From JBOFDP01 sp051647125 (GTDB lineage Bacteria; Bacteroidota; Bacteroidia; Chitinophagales; Chitinophagaceae), in the NCBI GenBank assembly GCA_051647125.1, contig JBOFDP010000017.1:1-5499 (forward strand): 5,499 bases of DNA, written 5' to 3'. The notes beneath the pieces were generated by a model, which was not told the DNA's origin, made no database searches, and worked only from the letters and a program-made list of their open reading frames with translations. A program made the translations under genes and the position numbers. This document shows positions 1-5,499 of the stretch, piece after piece. The stretch's first letter is position 1. Each line of letters begins with the position of its first letter.

Positions 1-260
1 CTATACAACCGAACAATAATAGCTAACCCTATAGCAGCTTCTGCTGCAGCTACTATCATTGTAAAAAATACAAATAATTGGGCATCTACGCCACTAGTCG
101 TTGCATACAATTTAGACAAAGCTATCAATAGTAAATTGACAGAATTTAACATCAACTCTATACACATTAAAACAATAATCGCATTGCGACGAACCAATAT
201 GCCCACCATGCCAAGGGCAAACAAGATAAAGGACAATGTAATGTAATACGTTATAGGCAT
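1..260 (-). CDS. nuoK: NADH-quinone oxidoreductase subunit K (complex I), 3' end missing
   Basis: The reverse strand encodes 86 codons from an ATG at 260-258 and runs off the left edge, so perhaps 15-20 C-terminal residues of this roughly 100-residue family are missing. NuoK is an inner-membrane subunit of the proton-pumping arm of respiratory complex I. Three hydrophobic segments are visible, at about residues 3-22, 27-48 and 62-83. They carry the family hallmarks: a membrane glutamate in CIELMLNS (E35) and a second in VAAAEAAIGLA (E74), matching E36 and E72 of the E. coli protein, both important for proton transfer. The RR after the first helix (R24-R25) is also typical. The start is well fixed: it is the first ATG after an in-frame TAA at 281-279. 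No Shine-Dalgarno is seen. Unusually, no nuoJ lies directly upstream; nuoL may follow beyond the edge (inference). Identification is secure. Confidence 0.95.
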   Translation of the reverse strand, partial: MPITYYITLSFILFALGMVGILVRRNAIIVLMCIELMLNSVNLLLIALSKLYATTSGVDAQLFVFFTMIVAAAEAAIGLAIIVRLY

Positions 261-296
261 AAATTTTATTAGATTTTGTTAATTCACATTCTACTG

Positions 297-304
297 CAAG
301 ATTA
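297..304 (-). promoter_or_regulatory. Possible -7 promoter box for nuoK
   Basis: On the minus strand this reads TAATCTTG, seven of eight matches to the Bacteroidota -7 consensus TAnnTTTG. It ends 36 bases before the nuoK ATG, a distance like those of the two better boxes at 539 and 3628. A -33 TTTG is not clear: only a T run (TTTT) lies at the expected spacing. This is weak evidence in an A/T-rich region. It is offered because nuoK seems to start its own transcript here. Confidence 0.3.
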
Positions 305-391
305 CGAAATTTTTTTGTATAAAAAAAACCTTTCATAGCGAAAAATATCTCCAATAAAATCTAAAACATGCTCCTAAACAAGTTGAAACAG

Positions 392-435
392 GGAAAATAA
401 AGATTAAGTAAATGGAATAAATTACTTATTTTTCC
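392..435. repeat. Imperfect inverted repeat (bulged hairpin) in the intergenic region
   Basis: The inner arms TAAGTAA (405-411) and TTACTTA (422-428) are perfect 7-bp complements around a 10-base loop. The outer arms GGAAAA (392-397) and TTTTCC (430-435) are also complementary, separated from the inner stem by 7 bases on one side and 1 on the other. It could be a protein-binding dyad or a hairpin. Chance pairing in A/T-rich DNA is a real alternative. It lies well upstream of both predicted promoters. Confidence 0.35.
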
Positions 436-516
436 TAATTCTAATCCTCAATTTATTTAGAAAACTATAAAAAATACTCTTATTCCATGTGATAGCTTCT
501 ATCTTTAAAAAAATTG

Positions 517-546
517 TTTGTTATCTATTAAAACTATTTATCTTTG
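517..546 (+). promoter_or_regulatory. Bacteroidota-type promoter for the M16 peptidase gene
   Basis: A -33 element TTTG at 517-520 is followed 18 bases later by TATCTTTG at 539-546, an exact fit to the Bacteroidota -7 consensus TAnnTTTG. The box ends 33 bases before the ATG at 580, implying a leader of roughly 25-30 bases. It is the best promoter in the window because both elements match. A 13-bp palindrome (491-503) sits 13 bases upstream of the -33 element. Confidence 0.75.
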
Positions 547-579
547 TTTTTATCATAAAAATTTTTAAACTAATTCTTC

Positions 580-3504
580 ATGTTCAAATTTGCTCTTAAA
601 TTCTTATTCTTTATTATACCAATATTAGCTCACACTCAAAACTATGAATGGAAAACTGCCTCCCACAATGGGTATACCTATAAATACGTAACTAACGACT
701 CTACTCACTCTCGTTTCTACACACTAGCTAATGGGCTTACGGTGATATTAAGCCCTCTATTTAAGCAACCTCGTATACAAACTTTTATCGCCATACAAGC
801 AGGTAGTAAAACAGACCCCGCTATGCAGACAGGACTAGCCCACTATTTAGAACACATGCTATTTAAAGGTACCGATAAATTTGGTAGCTTAGATTGGGAA
901 AAAGAAAAACCTTACCTACACCAAATTAATGCCTTATATGAAGAATATGGCAGTACGACTGATACTACATTACGAACAAATATTTATCATAAAATTGACA
1001 GTGTATCAAATATCGCAGCTCGGTATGCTATAGCCAACGAATATGATAAAATAATGAGTAACATGGGAGCAAAGGGTACTAACGCATTTACCTCTTTTGA
1101 ACAAACTGTATATCAAGAAGACATTCCTAATAATGTTATAGATAAGTTTCTTACTGTACAAGCAGAACGTTTTAGAAACCCCGTATTTCGTCTTTTTCAT
1201 ACAGAGTTGGAAGCTGTATATGAGGAAAAAAATAGAACATTAGACAACGATAATAGGCAAGTAATAGAATCTACTTTTTCAACTCTTTTCCCCAATAATA
1301 ATTATGGAAAACAAACAACAATAGGCACTATTGAGCATTTAAAAAATCCTTCTATTAAAGCCATTAAATCCTATTATGAAACTTATTATGTGCCAAACAA
1401 TATGGCGATTATTATGTCTGGAGATTTTAATCCTGATCAATTAATACAAAAAATTGATACCTCTTTTTCATACATGAAAAGTAAACCTATACCTAAATAT
1501 GAAGTAAAAAAAGAGTTCCCCATTACCACCCCAATTGTACGTACTATTTATGGACCAACATCTGCTTATTTGATGATGGGATATAGATTTCCTGGAGCTT
1601 CAGAAAAAGAATCTCGATTGTTGGATTTAGTAGGAAGTTTGCTTACTAATGGATCCGCTGGATTAATAGATTTAAATTTAGTAAAAAATCAAAAACTCCT
1701 TAATGCGGCAGCATTCTCCTATAGCTTAAAAGATTATAGCGTATTATTAATACAAGGCACCCCTACAAAAAATCAATCCTTAGGAGAGGTACGTAATCTT
1801 TTGTTACAAGAAATCAATAACCTTCGAGAAGGCAATTTCTCTGAATCCCTCATAAAAGGAGTGATTAACAATTATAAAAAAGAACTTATTAAAAACAAAG
1901 AGAATTATGCTTCACGTGCCTACAATCTTATGAATGATTTTACTTCAGGTATAGATTGGAAAAATGACGTAGCCTATCTACAAGAGCTTTCTACATTTAC
2001 CAAAAAAGAAATTATGGATTTTTGTAAAAAATATTTATCTGATAGTAATTATGTTATCATATACAAGCAAGAAGGCAAAGATACATTTTTTAAAAAAGTA
2101 GAGAAACCTACTATCACTCCCATTCCCGTGAATCGAGTAGCACAATCTCCTTTCTTAAAAATGGTAGATAGCATGAAAGAAAATAGTATTCAACCGCAAT
2201 GGATAGATTATAAGAAAGAAATTGTAAAAGGAAAATTTAATAATATAGATGTATGGTGTGTAAAAAATAAAGATAATAATTTGTTTAAGCTTTACTATTA
2301 TTATAATATTGGAGAATGGAATAATAAAATTTTACCTATTGCCGCATCCTACTTATCCTATATAGGTACTAAAAATAAAACCGCTATTGAATTTAGTAAA
2401 GCATTTTATCAATTAGCATCTTCCTTTAATATAAGAGTAGATAAACGAGAAACTTGGATATATATCGACGGAATGCAAGAAAATTTTCCAAAAATTATTT
2501 CTTTGATAGAAGATTTGCTAAAAAATTGCATTGCCGATACTACCGCATGGAATGCCTTTAGAGAACGATTAAAAAAATCAAGAGAGAATAATAAATTAAA
2601 TAAAAATATCATTACTCAAGGTCTTATACAATATGCTACTTATGGATCTCAAAATCCATTTAATAATCAATTATCTAATGCTGAATTAGATACCTTAAGT
2701 GCTCATACGCTAATATCGCTTATACATCAATTACTCAAAACAGAACATAAAATTTTGTATTATGGTAATCAATCCAATGCTCAGCTTATATCTCAGTTAC
2801 GATATTTACACTTAATCCCAAAATCATTCTTGCCCATACCTGTACAAAAACAATTTTTACAAACTTCTCAATATGCAAACCAGGTATTATATACTCCTTA
2901 CAATATGGTGCAAGCAGAAATTTATTGGATAAGAAATGAAAATATTTTTACTCCTGAGGAAGTTCCTATCATACGATTATTTAACAATTATTTTGGGGGG
3001 AATATGTCTTCTATTGTATTTCAAACTATTAGAGAATCCAAAGCACTAGCCTATTCTACGTATGCTTTCTATCGTACTCCCGCTGTTAAAGATGATAAAA
3101 ATTCAATGATCGCATATATAGGTACTCAAGCTGATAAATTTAATGAATCTACCAAGGCAATAAATGAATTATTGGATACATTACCTTATGGTAAAGGCAT
3201 GTTTAACAATGCAAAAACTAGTTTAATAAAATCCTTAGAAAGTGAACGTATTGTAGATGAAAATATTCTTATTTCATATATTGCCGCAAAACGATTAGGA
3301 ATAGATTATGATATTCGTAAAAAGATATATGAACAAATTCCTCTTATCTCATTTGAAGAACTGAATCAATTTCATCAAAAAAAATTATCTCACAAACCTT
3401 ATACTTATTGCATTATAGGAAGTGAAGAGAAATTAAATCCAAAAGATTTTTTACAATATGGAAATGTTAAAAAACTATCCTTAAAAGAAATTTTTGGATA
3501 CTAA
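580..3504 (+). CDS. Secreted M16 (pitrilysin/insulinase-type) zinc metallopeptidase, full-length two-lobed form
   Basis: This 974-residue protein begins with an export signal: hydrophobic residues 7-17 after two lysines, with likely cleavage near LAHTQ (17-20) and no lipobox cysteine. It is therefore probably periplasmic. The N-terminal catalytic domain carries the inverted zinc motif H88-Y-L-E91-H92 within GLAHYLEHMLFKGT. The distal zinc ligand is probably E216 in TELEAVYEEKNR, with the conserved partner E209 seven residues before. The second half is a degenerate M16 lobe without HxxEH (around Y591-T597). It keeps the substrate-binding R818/Y825 pair in RESKALAY. M16 enzymes cleave peptides and small proteins inside a closed two-lobe chamber; the substrate here is unknown. 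The length suits Bacteroidota homologues. An in-frame TAA at 571-573 makes ATG580 the natural start. GC falls steeply along the gene, and a G6 run lies at 2995-3000. Active-site residues appear intact. The family call is secure; the physiological role is not. Confidence 0.95.
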   Translation: MFKFALKFLFFIIPILAHTQNYEWKTASHNGYTYKYVTNDSTHSRFYTLANGLTVILSPLFKQPRIQTFIAIQAGSKTDPAMQTGLAHYLEHMLFKGTDKFGSLDWEKEKPYLHQINALYEEYGSTTDTTLRTNIYHKIDSVSNIAARYAIANEYDKIMSNMGAKGTNAFTSFEQTVYQEDIPNNVIDKFLTVQAERFRNPVFRLFHTELEAVYEEKNRTLDNDNRQVIESTFSTLFPNNNYGKQTTIGTIEHLKNPSIKAIKSYYETYYVPNNMAIIMSGDFNPDQLIQKIDTSFSYMKSKPIPKYEVKKEFPITTPIVRTIYGPTSAYLMMGYRFPGASEKESRLLDLVGSLLTNGSAGLIDLNLVKNQKLLNAAAFSYSLKDYSVLLIQGTPTKNQSLGEVRNLLLQEINNLREGNFSESLIKGVINNYKKELIKNKENYASRAYNLMNDFTSGIDWKNDVAYLQELSTFTKKEIMDFCKKYLSDSNYVIIYKQEGKDTFFKKVEKPTITPIPVNRVAQSPFLKMVDSMKENSIQPQWIDYKKEIVKGKFNNIDVWCVKNKDNNLFKLYYYYNIGEWNNKILPIAASYLSYIGTKNKTAIEFSKAFYQLASSFNIRVDKRETWIYIDGMQENFPKIISLIEDLLKNCIADTTAWNAFRERLKKSRENNKLNKNIITQGLIQYATYGSQNPFNNQLSNAELDTLSAHTLISLIHQLLKTEHKILYYGNQSNAQLISQLRYLHLIPKSFLPIPVQKQFLQTSQYANQVLYTPYNMVQAEIYWIRNENIFTPEEVPIIRLFNNYFGGNMSSIVFQTIRESKALAYSTYAFYRTPAVKDDKNSMIAYIGTQADKFNESTKAINELLDTLPYGKGMFNNAKTSLIKSLESERIVDENILISYIAAKRLGIDYDIRKKIYEQIPLISFEELNQFHQKKLSHKPYTYCIIGSEEKLNPKDFLQYGNVKKLSLKEIFGY

Positions 3505-3537
3505 GGAATTAATTTATTAAAGATACTTTATAAAACT

Positions 3538-3654
3538 ATGAGTAAACGAAAAGGTACGCACAATAAAATTACCCTGTGGAATTATAAATCTGATAATAGG
3601 ATATTAGGATTTTTTAAAAATAACTGCTATATTTGTACCCTATTCATTAATTAA
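3538..3654 (+). CDS. Doubtful 38-residue ORF between the M16 and reductase genes
   Basis: An ATG at 3538, 33 bases after the M16 stop, opens a 38-codon frame ending in TAA at 3652-3654. It begins MSKRKGTHNK and contains two cysteines near the end (CYIC). I recognise no family, signal peptide or membrane segment. There is no Shine-Dalgarno, but real genes in this window lack one too. Its 3' half overlaps the predicted promoter of the reductase gene, which argues against it. It may be chance, the remnant of a decayed gene, or a small protein co-transcribed with the peptidase. Confidence 0.15.
   Translation: MSKRKGTHNKITLWNYKSDNRILGFFKNNCYICTLFIN
3604..3635 (+). promoter_or_regulatory. Bacteroidota-type promoter for the reductase gene
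   Basis: TATATTTG at 3628-3635 matches the -7 consensus TAnnTTTG exactly. TTAG at 3604-3607, a three-of-four match to the -33 TTTG, lies 20 bases upstream. The box ends 37 bases before the ATG at 3673, so a leader of about 30 bases is expected. With no strong terminator after the M16 gene, some read-through from upstream is also possible. Confidence 0.65.
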
Positions 3655-3672
3655 AACTTAAAAATAAATATT

Positions 3673-4389
3673 ATGGCTGAATGGTTAAATGCTACAATCA
3701 CCAAAATTGAAGATGTAAACTATAATACAAAATTATTCTATCTCAAATTAAGTAATACTATTACTTTTAAAGGAGGACAATTTATTACCTTTGACTTACC
3801 TTTTGGGAACGATATCCCAAAACCCAAACGTTTGCGTAGCTATAGTATAGCTTCTGCACCAGATACTATAGATACTATAGAATTGATTATTAGATATGTA
3901 GATGAAGGTAAAGCGAGTAAATTCTTTTTTGAGGTAGCAAAAATTGGAACTATTTTACCTTTTAGAGGTCCTTTAGGTCATTTTTGTTTACCTGCTACAG
4001 CTGCAGACAATGAAATTTTCTTAATATGTACCGGTACAGGAATAGCTCCTTTTAGAAGTATTATTTTAGGTACACAAAAAGATAAAACCCCTCATAAAGA
4101 TATCTACTTAGTATTTGGAGGAAGAACCGAAGAAGAGCTTTTATTTTATGACGAAATGAAAATCTTAGAAAAGCAAGATCCTAATTTCCATTTTTGCCCT
4201 ACCTTATCAAGAGTGCAATGGGCAGGAGGTCCTACGGGTTATGTACACGATGTCTATAAAACTTTATCTGAAGGAAAACCTAATGCTATTTTTATGGCTT
4301 GTGGGTATGGAAAAATGGTAGAAGATGTAAAAATTAAAGTTATTGAAATGGGATTTAATCCAAAACAAATCATTTTAGAAAAATATTAA
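3673..4389 (+). CDS. FAD-dependent NAD(P)H oxidoreductase, ferredoxin-NADP reductase family
   Basis: This 238-residue soluble cytoplasmic protein has the two-domain FNR fold. The N-terminal FAD barrel carries R55-S-Y-S58, the RxYS motif that holds the flavin, then GKAS (79-82), a GxxS-like pyrophosphate-binding turn, and GPLG (99-102). The C-terminal nucleotide-binding domain has the glycine-rich GTGTGIAP (119-126 region), C210-G211 near the nicotinamide site, and a C-terminal aromatic residue in EKY (Y238), as in classical ferredoxin-NADP reductases. The family moves electrons between NAD(P)H and one-electron carriers such as ferredoxin or flavodoxin. No 2Fe-2S, globin or FMN domain is fused and no ferredoxin gene is adjacent, so the partner is unknown. 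A flavin-reductase role is an alternative. It is transcribed alone, between its own promoter and a strong terminator. The start is the only sensible ATG, preceded by an A/T-rich leader without Shine-Dalgarno. The family call is strong; the exact substrate is open. Confidence 0.88.
   Translation: MAEWLNATITKIEDVNYNTKLFYLKLSNTITFKGGQFITFDLPFGNDIPKPKRLRSYSIASAPDTIDTIELIIRYVDEGKASKFFFEVAKIGTILPFRGPLGHFCLPATAADNEIFLICTGTGIAPFRSIILGTQKDKTPHKDIYLVFGGRTEEELLFYDEMKILEKQDPNFHFCPTLSRVQWAGGPTGYVHDVYKTLSEGKPNAIFMACGYGKMVEDVKIKVIEMGFNPKQIILEKY
3801..3822. repeat. Perfect 8-bp inverted repeat inside the reductase gene
   Basis: TTTTGGGA (3801-3808) and TCCCAAAA (3815-3822) are exact complements around a 6-base loop. 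They encode part of the PFGNDIPK segment just before the FAD-binding motif. The mRNA could form a small hairpin here, about 130 bases into the gene. No T run follows, so it is not a terminator, and function is not shown. Confidence 0.5.
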
Positions 4390-4408
4390 TACACAAATAA
4401 CCAATTAT

Positions 4409-4442
4409 AAAAAAGCGAGAATTTAAAAATCTCGCTTTTTTT
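4409..4442 (+). terminator. Intrinsic (rho-independent) terminator after the reductase gene
   Basis: A 12-bp perfect stem pairs AAAAAAGCGAGA (4409-4420) with TCTCGCTTTTTT (4430-4441) across a 9-base loop. The G/C-containing core is GCGAGA/TCTCGC. The 3' arm ends in a run of seven T. It begins 19 bases after the reductase stop codon. The A run on the 5' side makes the stem nearly symmetric, so it could work in both directions, though no leftward gene needs it. Confidence 0.92.
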
Positions 4443-4469
4443 ATATACTCAATTCTTTAGTTAAATAGA

Positions 4470-4498
4470 TTTAAACTTCAAAAAAACATTTATATTTG
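4470..4498 (+). promoter_or_regulatory. Bacteroidota-type promoter for lepA
   Basis: TATATTTG at 4491-4498 is an exact match to TAnnTTTG and identical to the box before the reductase gene. The -33 element is poor: TTTA at 4470-4473, only 17 bases upstream, is the best candidate. The box ends just 16 bases before the lepA ATG, so the leader would be very short, around 10 bases. It lies 48 bases after the upstream terminator, so lepA seems to start a new transcript. Confidence 0.65.
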
Positions 4499-4514
4499 TA
4501 ACCTCTTAAGAAAT

Positions 4515-5499
4515 ATGAAAAAAAATATACGTAATTTTTGTATTATAGCCCATATAGACCATGGTAAAAGCACTTTAGCAGATAGGCTTTTGGAACACAC
4601 GAATACCATTACAGAGAGAGAAATGATGAATCAAGTACTTGATGATATGGATTTGGAAAGGGAAAAAGGTATTACTATCAAAAGCCATGCCATCCAAATG
4701 GAATACCTTTATAATGGAGCAATATATACTTTCAACCTAATAGATACACCAGGACATGTTGATTTTTCTTATGAGGTATCGCGTGCTTTGGCTGCGTGTG
4801 AGGGGGCTTTACTCTTGGTAGATTGTGCCCAAGGTATTCAAGCTCAAACTATTTCTAACCTATACTTGGCTTTGGAGAATGATTTATCTATTATTCCCAT
4901 AGTTAATAAAATAGATATGGATGGAGCTATAATAGAAGAAACTAAAGAGCAGATGATAGAACTATTAGGATGTAAAGACGAAGATATTATTCTGGCATCA
5001 GGTAGATCAGGTATAGGGATTGAAGATATTTTAGAGGCTGTTATAGAACATATTCCCGCTCCAAAAGGAGAAGACTCCTCTCCTCTGCAAGCTTTAATTT
5101 TTGATAGTGTATTTAATAGTTTTAGAGGAGTTATAGCCTATTATAGAGTATTCTCTGGTGAAATAAAAAAGGGAGATAAAATAAAATTTTTTAGTACTGA
5201 CATGGAATATGAAGCTCATGAAGTAGGTATTTTAAAAATGAATCTAATCCCTAAAGAAAAAGTTTCTGCAGGTGATGTAGGTTATGTGATTACAGGTATA
5301 AAAAATGCAAACGAAATAAAGGTAGGTGATACCATTACATTATGTGAACAGGGTAGTTCTGAATCTATACATGGTTTTGAAGAAGTAAAACCTATGGTTT
5401 TTGCGGGTATTTTTCCAATAAATACTGATGATTTTGAAGAACTAAGAGATTGTATGGCAAAACTACAACTCAATGATGCCTCTCTTACCTTTGAAATAG
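4515..5499 (+). CDS. lepA: Elongation factor 4 (LepA) GTPase, 3' end missing
   Basis: The frame stays open from ATG at 4515 to the right edge: 328 codons plus one base, a little over half of this roughly 600-residue protein. LepA/EF4 is a ribosome-binding translational GTPase related to EF-G, proposed to back-translocate or help stalled or assembling ribosomes. The G domain is complete: P-loop AHIDHGKST (12-20), switch I EREKGIT (48-54), DTPGH (77-81, catalytic H81), NKID (131-134), and a G5 segment ASGRSG (161-166) where many homologues have SAK or SGK. The beta-barrel domain II starts near residue 190 (FDSVFNSFRG). An EF-G domain III-like part follows with PMVFAGIFP (293-301) and KLQLNDASLT, both typical of LepA. 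The TAG in the last three bases is out of frame and not a stop. The start is fixed by homology, though a run of eight A follows the ATG. The LepA-typical motifs rule out EF-G, BipA and EF-Tu. Confidence 0.96.
   Translation, partial: MKKNIRNFCIIAHIDHGKSTLADRLLEHTNTITEREMMNQVLDDMDLEREKGITIKSHAIQMEYLYNGAIYTFNLIDTPGHVDFSYEVSRALAACEGALLLVDCAQGIQAQTISNLYLALENDLSIIPIVNKIDMDGAIIEETKEQMIELLGCKDEDIILASGRSGIGIEDILEAVIEHIPAPKGEDSSPLQALIFDSVFNSFRGVIAYYRVFSGEIKKGDKIKFFSTDMEYEAHEVGILKMNLIPKEKVSAGDVGYVITGIKNANEIKVGDTITLCEQGSSESIHGFEEVKPMVFAGIFPINTDDFEELRDCMAKLQLNDASLTFEI

Larger units (their letters stand above)
261..579. other. Divergent intergenic region between nuoK and the M16 peptidase gene
   Basis: These 319 bases separate two divergently read genes, and I see no convincing coding sequence. 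A reverse reading frame enters from nuoK in a shifted frame, but its translation resembles nothing and it overlaps real nuoK codons. In particular there is no C-terminal NuoJ sequence. The region holds the M16 promoter (517-546), a weak nuoK box (297-304), an imperfect long dyad (392-435) and a small palindrome GATAG-CTT-CTATC (491-503). The rest is A/T-rich sequence without recognisable signals. Confidence 0.7.

Noticed and set aside
112..354. Reverse-strand ORF of 80 codons overlapping nuoK
   Set aside because: It reads most of nuoK in a shifted frame, and its protein resembles nothing. The nuoK frame has clear family motifs, so this is a shadow.
1006..1200. Reverse-strand ORF of 64 codons inside the M16 gene
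   Set aside because: It lies antisense to conserved M16 catalytic-domain codons, with no recognisable product or promoter.
2409..2612. Reverse-strand ORF of 67 codons inside the M16 gene
   Set aside because: It is antisense to the A/T-rich second lobe; its Phe/Leu/Ser-rich content is what reverse reading of Lys/Asn/Glu codons gives.
3586..3615. Possible terminator after the M16 gene (AAATC...GATTT with inner TAAT/ATTA and a T run)
   Set aside because: The stem is short, broken by mismatches and almost all A-T, and the T run is part of the stem. It would be too weak to call as a terminator.
5282..5473. Reverse-strand ORF of 63 codons inside lepA
   Set aside because: It is antisense to conserved LepA domain II-III sequence and has no family signature.
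5497..5499. TAG at the right edge as the end of lepA
   Set aside because: It is out of frame: the lepA frame reads ATA then G at the edge. LepA should continue for roughly 270 more residues.
1..5499. tRNA, rRNA, CRISPR array, insertion sequence, riboswitch, or novel defence system
   Set aside because: No cloverleaf, spaced repeats, transposase or terminal inverted repeats, or ligand-binding leader could be seen. All substantial coding sequence is explained by four known families.

Overview
The window looks like a low-GC member of the Bacteroidota. Hand-counted lines range from about 17% to 48% GC. Three independent signs support this. Exact TAnnTTTG boxes, the -7 element of the Bacteroidota primary sigma factor, sit just upstream of all three forward genes. 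No start codon has a clear Shine-Dalgarno sequence, and the leaders are A/T rich. The long M16 peptidase and the LepA sequence also have Bacteroidota character. A genus cannot be named from this sequence.

Layout. Positions 1-260, minus strand: nuoK, the NADH-quinone oxidoreductase (complex I) subunit K, running off the left edge. Positions 261-579: a divergent intergenic region with a good promoter for the rightward gene, a weaker candidate for nuoK, and some dyad symmetry. Positions 580-3504, plus strand: a secreted two-lobed M16 zinc metallopeptidase of 974 residues. Positions 3505-3672: an intergenic gap with a promoter and a doubtful 38-codon ORF. Positions 3673-4389, plus strand: a stand-alone FAD/NAD(P)H oxidoreductase of the ferredoxin-NADP reductase type (238 residues). 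Positions 4409-4442: a clear intrinsic terminator. Positions 4491-4498: the promoter box for lepA. From 4515 to the right edge: the first 328 codons of lepA (elongation factor 4).

The genes appear to be separate housekeeping transcription units rather than one pathway. Each forward gene has its own promoter-like box, and the best terminator separates the reductase from lepA. nuoK and the reductase both handle reducing power, but nothing in the sequence links them functionally.

No mobile element, CRISPR array, tRNA, rRNA or defence or toxin system was found, and I see no evidence for a novel multi-gene system. The points most worth a second look are the absence of nuoJ directly upstream of nuoK, the strong GC drop inside the M16 gene, the enlarged spacing between its zinc ligands, and a cluster of symmetric and repeated DNA elements in the reductase gene.
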